From Blastomussa wellsi (lineage: Eukaryota > Cnidaria > Anthozoa > Scleractinia > Plerogyridae): a stretch of DNA of 64,000 nt. The notes under the pieces were generated by a model. It saw only the letters and a program-made list of their open reading frames with translations. It did not search any database and was not told the DNA's origin. This document shows, piece by piece, positions 58,534 to 64,000 of the stretch (position 1 is its first letter; each line of letters begins with the position of its first letter). A program made the position numbers and the translations under genes. The stretch lies in NCBI GenBank assembly GCA_947652115.1, contig OX393569.1, forward strand, positions 2,413,615 through 2,477,614, written 5' to 3'.

Positions 58534-59220
58534 TTACTGGACATATAAATAAGCAGTCTCCATCAATGTGCCATGTACGTAATTACACCGATAATGAAGA
58601 TTTTTCGATTTTCCGACAGCCGAACAGCCGTAGCCGTCCTTACATGAGCTGACTCCCACTCCGAAGGCGAAATCATCAGGAAAACAGGTAGCCTGCTGGT
58701 CTCCTATGCACCCTACCCTGGCGATATGCGTTGTTTTAACAGGGGTGGTGTTAGGATTGTCTATCTTCGGATTGCAAGTGTTACCCAGGTTAAGGCCACA
58801 CCAACCTTGGCGAAGAACGGACAAATCGCAGCTCTTTCCAAAAGCCTTGAGAAGTGTAGCGAAGGTGTACTGTTCAGCGGGCACAATGCCAAACTGCGTT
58901 TTAAACAACTCCGTCAGTGACATGTTTTTACCGTGCGTGAAAGGCGCACAGCTTGTTGTAGGACCTGATAAACACACTAAGATCTTGTTACAACGAACCA
59001 TTGACCAGCCATCGTTTTTCATTGATGTCTTCTGAGTTGTGTCTGGCGAAGTTTCGTCGTTGAACGTTTTTTCATTTGCCCAGTTTTCACTGACGGGTGA
59101 AAATTCGTCATTCCCACCGTTTATCCGGGCAACTAAGGTCCAGCCCCCTAGGGCCGTGGCGGGTTTGTCTGGATTTAGTATATCGCCTCTAGGCTCCACT
59201 CGAATCATTTCACAATGCGT
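58534..59220 (-). CDS. alternative last exon B (distal fibrinogen-like head)
   Basis: The acceptor CATTTAATTGCAG precedes THCEMIRV, again phase 0, so it also joins KPFQ directly if exon A is skipped. It encodes 228 aa, with an extra loop near the start (about 10 residues, before GGWTLVARI), then KNDGWSMVRC, FGKSCDLSVLRQGWCGLN, HIARVGCIGD, FAFGVGVSSCKDGYGCS and a final AYLYV. No private copy of the upstream CQEIY exon is present between exons A and B, which favours alternative splicing over a separate gene. Confidence 0.82.
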   Translation of the reverse strand, partial: THCEMIRVEPRGDILNPDKPATALGGWTLVARINGGNDEFSPVSENWANEKTFNDETSPDTTQKTSMKNDGWSMVRCNKILVCLSGPTTSCAPFTHGKNMSLTELFKTQFGIVPAEQYTFATLLKAFGKSCDLSVLRQGWCGLNLGNTCNPKIDNPNTTPVKTTHIARVGCIGDQQATCFPDDFAFGVGVSSCKDGYGCSAVGKSKNLHYRCNYVHGTLMETAYLYVQ

Positions 59221-62200
59221 CTGCAATTAAATGGACAGCGCTCATTTAATACTCATTCGGTTACGAGACTATTAAAAACATGGAAACATCTAACTATTGA
59301 CGAGGTCTTCATGAGATGGTTCACCATATCGGCTCGCGTGATATTCTTGAATTGTCATTGTGTGAAAAATTCGTTAACTTCCGGTTTTTGCCAAAAGGAG
59401 ATTTTTCTTTGGTTGTTTTCCATCCCGTCAGCAATAACTGGGCAAACCGCAAACGTCGACGATCTGCGAGATGCTGACCAGTTGTTTAGCAGAACATTTA
59501 CAAGTTTGCTGTTTATAGAACATAAAGAAAAGATGTCTGATTAAATGCGCCATAACTTGGTACGCATGCGTAATGCAAGTTTGGTGTCATTGGTCCGACT
59601 TTTGAGCATCCGTAACCGTCGTAGCAACTCGTCACACCGATTCCCAGTGCGTAATCATTTGGTCCACATGTCTTCAAAAGGTCGCCTAGGCAACCAATTC
59701 GTGCGATGTGATTGGTTGGATTCAGATTTGGATTGATGTCTTGCGGGTGGCAGACGCTGGCAGTATTCAAACCACACCACTGTTTGCGCATGCGAGACAA
59801 GTCACAGCTTTTGCCAAACGCTCGTAAAAGTGAGTCTACTGTGTACCGCTCATCCACAGTCACACCAAACTGATTGTTAAACAGCTCTTTGAGAGACATA
59901 TTACGGTTGTGTGTGAATGTTGCACAGTGCGTTTTCGGACCGTCGTAGCAAACGCGAAGTATGTTACTGCGCAAGTCTGCCCAGCCAACATTTTTCATGA
60001 CCTTTTGTGTGTTTGTATCCGGGGCAGATTCGTCATTGATGACGCTATCGGTTGCCCAGGTATTGCTGACTGGAGAAAACTCTATCGAACTGCCCGGGAC
60101 CCGAGCAACAAGCGTCCAGCCACGAGCCACCATTGGCTCAATCTCGCAATGTGTCTGAAATTCAAATATAGAGCCCTTTGCATTTGGATTGTAAAACAAC
60201 ATATAAATAGCTTGACGTGCCGACTGCCTTAAAAATCTACAAGTCTACAGTGCTTGTAAACAATATAGCTACTTTTCAACATAGCGCTTTTCAAAGAACT
60301 GTCAGAAAACAGACACCAAAGAGTTCCATTTAATTCTGCCAATCACAACAAACATATTTAACGCGGGAAAACGTTATTGACTACGCAAGTTTTAATCTTT
60401 CACATGTAGTTCCTCCAACATTATGCACGTGGCAAAATTTGGTTAATTTTCAAACTCAAGTCAACGTAAGTTAACTACTTGTGACGTAATATAGCGTGAC
60501 GTGAAAATGATGTATGCAATAACCACAGGGATTCATTTATCCAGTATACTGACCTGGAAAGGTTTTTCCTTGCCTTTTATCCAGTAAGCACCGCTTACGG
60601 CACCGGCATCTTTTGTGTAGATCTCCTGACAGTTGGTTGCCGGATTATCCTTACTATAAATTTTCAAAGGAATATAAAATCTTTATACGCATATAAGTAC
60701 TGCTCAGTAGCTTTCATTTGAATGGTCACACACTAGGGTTTCATCCACAGATCCAAAAGTTACATTCATATTTATTAAGGCAAAGTCTGATTCTGGGAGT
60801 TTAGAGATGACATGGACTGAGCCCGTGAAATTCTTTGGATACGTTGCTAAGCAACGTGTCGTAAACTGATGACGAACAATCGCGCGCTCTTTTGACGGAG
60901 ATGCCCTTTTGTGCCCCTCGTAGCTTTGCTCCTTTCGGGACAGACCATTTTTTGTGGGGGGGGGGGGGGGGTGTCAATTACCGAGAAAAAATTCCTGCAC
61001 AAGAATAAGCGCAAAAAAATATCGCGCCAAGTGAGTCACGCAAAAGAAACACAAACGAAATGGGTTGCTCAAAAAAGTTTCCCTACCCACCCCCAGTCCC
61101 CGTCCCTCAAAAAAATAATGGCCCTTCCCTCCTTATCTTCCACTGAACATGGAAAACAGCAGAAGCTCTCGTCACCATGCAGGGTTCGCACTCTTTTGAA
61201 ATTCCATGACCTTTTCTATGACTTCTCCAAGTTTTCCATGTCCTAAATTTGAGCATTTTCTAGGAAATCACTCCATCTTTTTATGTTACGTTTTTACGAT
61301 TTTCTTCCCGAGAAAACCCAATTGATTTTGTACTTTTTTAATAAAAATGGTTTTCCATGACCCTCACTTAAATTCCATGACTTTCCAGGCCTGGAAAATG
61401 ACATTCTTAAATTCCATGCCATTCCTGGTTTCCCATGACCTGAAGCCACGACCAGGCTATTTCATTTTATCATGCCTTTAATATAATAAAAAGCGGAAGA
61501 ATAAAAATCGGTTAATTAATTTACCATCTACCCAGGCCACACTTCGGTTTGCTTGGTTGACCAGAGCCGCCCGCGCCGCCAAAGTTGCTCTGCTTGATAA
61601 AAAATACAGGTTTTGGAGGCAATCTCCTGCTTTTGATTACTTTAATCTATGCAGTCAAGGTTGACTCTCGATAACTTTTTAGCCATCGTATACTTTTCCT
61701 TTAGCAAGCTAGTGTACATAGAGATTTGTCATGTTATCTGTTCGTAAATCCGTTGTTTCCCAGGGATCCCTCCAACTTTTCAATCACAGTTACGTTGGTT
61801 AAATACACGTGTCATTTCTGTATGGTAATCGCTTATCTTGCTAATCGAGCTAACACGCAGGAGTTTAACAAAGATCAGAAACATTCACCTACATCCCGTG
61901 CATTCCGGCATCCTGCGTTATATCCGCGGGATTACCCGAGAGCTGCGAGAGCTGCGTTGGTAGAACTGAAGTACTGAGTCGCTTTACGCGCGTTCACTGC
62001 GAGTTGTCCAGCATGTACATTCAGATGAATTACCTTACATGTCTTTTCCAGTGCCACTATTTTTGCTTCGAGTGTCGCTATTACTCCGGGGGAACACTGG
62101 AACTGAGAAAAAAAGATGAAAGTTTAACTGATATGAAACATTGCACAATGTTTACTGATCAGCGTGTGAGAACAAATGTAGAAATTGTGGGAAAATTTGA

Positions 62201-63834
62201 AAGAACGTTTTGCAGTTGCGCATTCCGCTCAAAAATGGCTTACGATTGTACCTTTAATTAAACATGAAGCAGTTACTAAATATTTAGATACATTACAAAA
62301 AATTCGGACGCTTTTAATTCCGGTCAAAAAAGTGTCCGAATAAAACCGTCCGAAATGTTTAAGCGTCCAAAATTTTGAGCGCCCGAAATATTTACAGACA
62401 ATCTCTTCCGCATTTCAGAGGCCGATTTTCGTGAGCACCAAGAACGCAACACAGACCAGGACCTACTTTTGGGGCATGCACAGAGTACATTGTTTTGATT
62501 ATCAACCAATCAGCCGGATTAAGCGAACAAATTTTGAGTCTGCGCAGAATGGCCTAAAGTCAATGGACTTCCGGACTTTGGGGCTCTTTTCTCGAAAGTC
62601 CCGAAAACTTTTCGAGCCCGAAAAACCATTTGTAAAACTGCGATCAGCTTATCCTGAAAGCTTAAATTTACTATGTTTTTTTCAAGGCACGAAAAAGCAG
62701 TGTTGTTGTAAGATTTGACGCCAAGAAAGGTCTTCGTCTTTAGGATAGACAGGATACGGTGGGAATTATGGCACCCGAGTTTCGGGGCTTTCGAGAAACG
62801 CACTCCTGGCCTGAGCCCACGTTCTTGTTGCTGGCCAAAAGAAAAGCGATCTCTGGGGACGAGATTGCCGCTCAGACGCTGGAGGGAACACACGATAAGA
62901 TAAATAAGAGTTCTATTTACAGTACCGGAGATGGCTGACAAACACCTGGATCTCCATTTGGACCCTAAAATAAAACGAATAAACCATGTTTGTATCAGCG
63001 GTGCCTAGCGCTTTTATGTCCGTTAATTAAGGGTTTCTGAAATCCCAACTCGTATAATCCTTTATAATTTTGCAGAACCAAATACGCATTCGTTATTGTC
63101 CAAAAAACACAAATAGAGTACTTGAGAAACAATATTTAACTTGATGTTAAGTCAGAGAGGTCGGGACCTTTGTTTTTTAGAAGGATGTGTACAACCAGGT
63201 CTGGTCTTGTTTTGATTTTGGAATCCAGTTGTCTTCCGGCATCAAAATTCCCTGAGGTCTTCCCTGGGTTAATACTGCATGACCCGAGTGAAGTTTCTGC
63301 ATCCTGGACGTTTGTTAAAGACTTGACGGTTGTTTGGAAGTGAAAATGTATCTGTCAAGACCAGTGATGAAATTTAACTTGCCAGTTAATACGGCCAAAA
63401 TTTTTATGGCCTTTTGTTGACCGTATTAACGTTGTTCTACTGCATCAATATAGTTTATTTTTGCTTAGATAAACATGGGTTATTGACCAAGCGTAAGGTC
63501 AAGATGGCTGGATATTGGGCAAGTTCCGAGGTCCGTAAACACGTAAAAAAAGAACGAGCCATCCAGCCATCTTGACCGAACAAGGTTGGTCAATAAAGGA
63601 TTTAGAATATGGGATAAAGCTTTCGCCTGAGAGAAATTGTACTTGCGGGACAAAACGCGTAATCCCGAGCGGGCAAGACAGCTCCATCTTGACCGCTCGG
63701 GTAGCCAATCACAGAGCGGGATTTGGTTCATCTTTCCTGCTCACAGAGCTGGTCCTAAAATAAATGACAATACAGCCTCGCTCACTCACCTTAGGCCCCG
63801 CTGCTCCAGGAGGGCCGGGTGGTCCTGGGGAACC
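58534..63834 (-). CDS. ficolin-like collagen plus fibrinogen-type secreted protein (5' end incomplete)
   Basis: Exons: 63834-63790, 62964-62926, 61589-61525, 60653-60554, then either 60154-59513 or 59220-58534. All junctions are in phase. The first two encode Gly-X-Y triplets ending in GVC. The third is a Gly/Ser/Pro linker with CGLGRC. The fourth begins the fibrinogen-like module (CQEIYTKDAGAVSGAYWI). The terminal exon carries GWTLVAR and a Cys-rich region with an ARIG...DxALGIGVTSC pattern, as in coral SOMP5-type skeletal matrix proteins and related to fibrinogen/intelectin heads. A collagen stalk plus such a head is ficolin-like, so carbohydrate or microbe recognition is plausible inference. 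The signal-peptide exon is not certain: an ATG at 63966 opens a hydrophobic frame that reads straight into the collagen exon, but a good acceptor (CATCGCAG) precedes that exon. Confidence 0.85.
59513..60154 (-). CDS. alternative last exon A (proximal fibrinogen-like head)
   Basis: The acceptor TTTGAATTTCAG precedes THCEIEP in phase 0. It encodes 213 aa to the stop, with GWTLVARVPG, KNVGWADLR, FGKSCDLSRMRKQWCGLN, HIARIGCLGD, YALGIGVTSCYDGYGCS and a final SFLYV. Joined to the exon ending at 60554 (KPFQ) it keeps the frame. It is clearly homologous over its whole length to exon B, roughly half identical by eye. It has its own stop codon, so a transcript can use only one of the two heads. Confidence 0.85.
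   Translation of the reverse strand, partial: THCEIEPMVARGWTLVARVPGSSIEFSPVSNTWATDSVINDESAPDTNTQKVMKNVGWADLRSNILRVCYDGPKTHCATFTHNRNMSLKELFNNQFGVTVDERYTVDSLLRAFGKSCDLSRMRKQWCGLNTASVCHPQDINPNLNPTNHIARIGCLGDLLKTCGPNDYALGIGVTSCYDGYGCSKVGPMTPNLHYACVPSYGAFNQTSFLYVL
60960..60972. repeat. poly-G tract
   Basis: A run of guanines in an intron of the ficolin-like gene; length may be unreliable. Confidence 0.7.
61185..61445. repeat. TTCCATGAC-rich dispersed repeat
   Basis: Direct and variant copies of AAATTCCATGACTTTCC and TTTTCCATG recur through this interval. Non-coding, in an intron of the ficolin-like gene. Confidence 0.7.
62295..62400. repeat. GTCCGAA hairpin, relative of the 28-kb MITE
   Basis: TTCGGACGCTTTTAATTCC and its partly complementary GTCCGAATAAAACCGTCCGA units resemble the TTTCGGAC interior of the mariner-type MITE at 28023, but without clear ends. 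Confidence 0.55.
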
Positions 63835-64000
63835 CTGCGATGATAAACACGTGATCAAATTAGAATTCCCACGCGCGCTCATTGGCCGAGAATTATGGTC
63901 GATGAGAGTATAGACCGTGAAAGTGACGAAACATAGAGCGCAACATCGACTCAACAATGGCTCCATTTTTCTATGATACAGGTTCTGGTGAGTTGTAAAA

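Noticed and set aside
58706..60232. Several plus-strand frames over the fibrinogen-like exons
   Set aside because: They are antisense shadows of exons A and B with no family resemblance.
63835..63966. Contiguous first exon of the ficolin-like gene starting at the ATG at 63966
   Set aside because: The frame is open and hydrophobic at its start, but the bases before 63834 look like an intron acceptor and the left paralogue has a separate signal-peptide exon. Left undecided and not annotated as coding.

Overview
This is eukaryotic nuclear DNA. It holds intron-rich animal genes with canonical GT-AG introns, set among many small inverted-repeat elements, SINEs, Penelope-like retroelement pieces and cut-and-paste transposons. 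The gene content (collagen-stalk secreted proteins, a SOMP5-type fibrinogen-like domain, a DUF885 ectopeptidase beside conserved housekeeping genes) and the repeat style point to an anthozoan cnidarian, most likely a stony coral. The organism call is inference. All gene models were spliced by eye; for nearly every exon junction the acceptor, donor and codon phase agree.

Layout, left to right: (1) a short secreted collagen-like gene on the minus strand (942-6177); (2) a DUF885 zinc-peptidase-like type II membrane protein, minus strand, 8 exons (8735-18498); (3) a transposon-rich intergenic block (18.5-23.8 kb) with two Penelope-like fragments, one split by a MITE; (4) PPM1G, minus strand, 11 exons (23850-33365); (5) SELENOI/EPT1, plus strand, 9 exons (33820-42330), head-to-head with PPM1G; (6) DSCC1, minus strand, 13 exons (44188-52992), tail-to-tail with SELENOI and carrying a 2.0-kb Merlin transposon in an intron; (7) ENDOU, plus strand, 5 exons (53083-56610), whose ATG lies 90 bp from the DSCC1 ATG; (8) a ficolin-like collagen plus fibrinogen-type gene, minus strand (58534 to at least 63834), with two paralogous, phase-compatible terminal exons.

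The central genes are conserved housekeeping functions: nuclear protein phosphatase, phosphatidylethanolamine synthesis, replication-coupled cohesion and RNA cleavage. The flanking genes are extracellular. The two collagen genes share a 45-bp exon followed by a 39-bp exon, both in phase 0, so they are probably old paralogues whose C-terminal parts were exchanged. The most interesting observation is the right-hand gene, where one collagen stalk can be spliced to either of two different fibrinogen-like heads.
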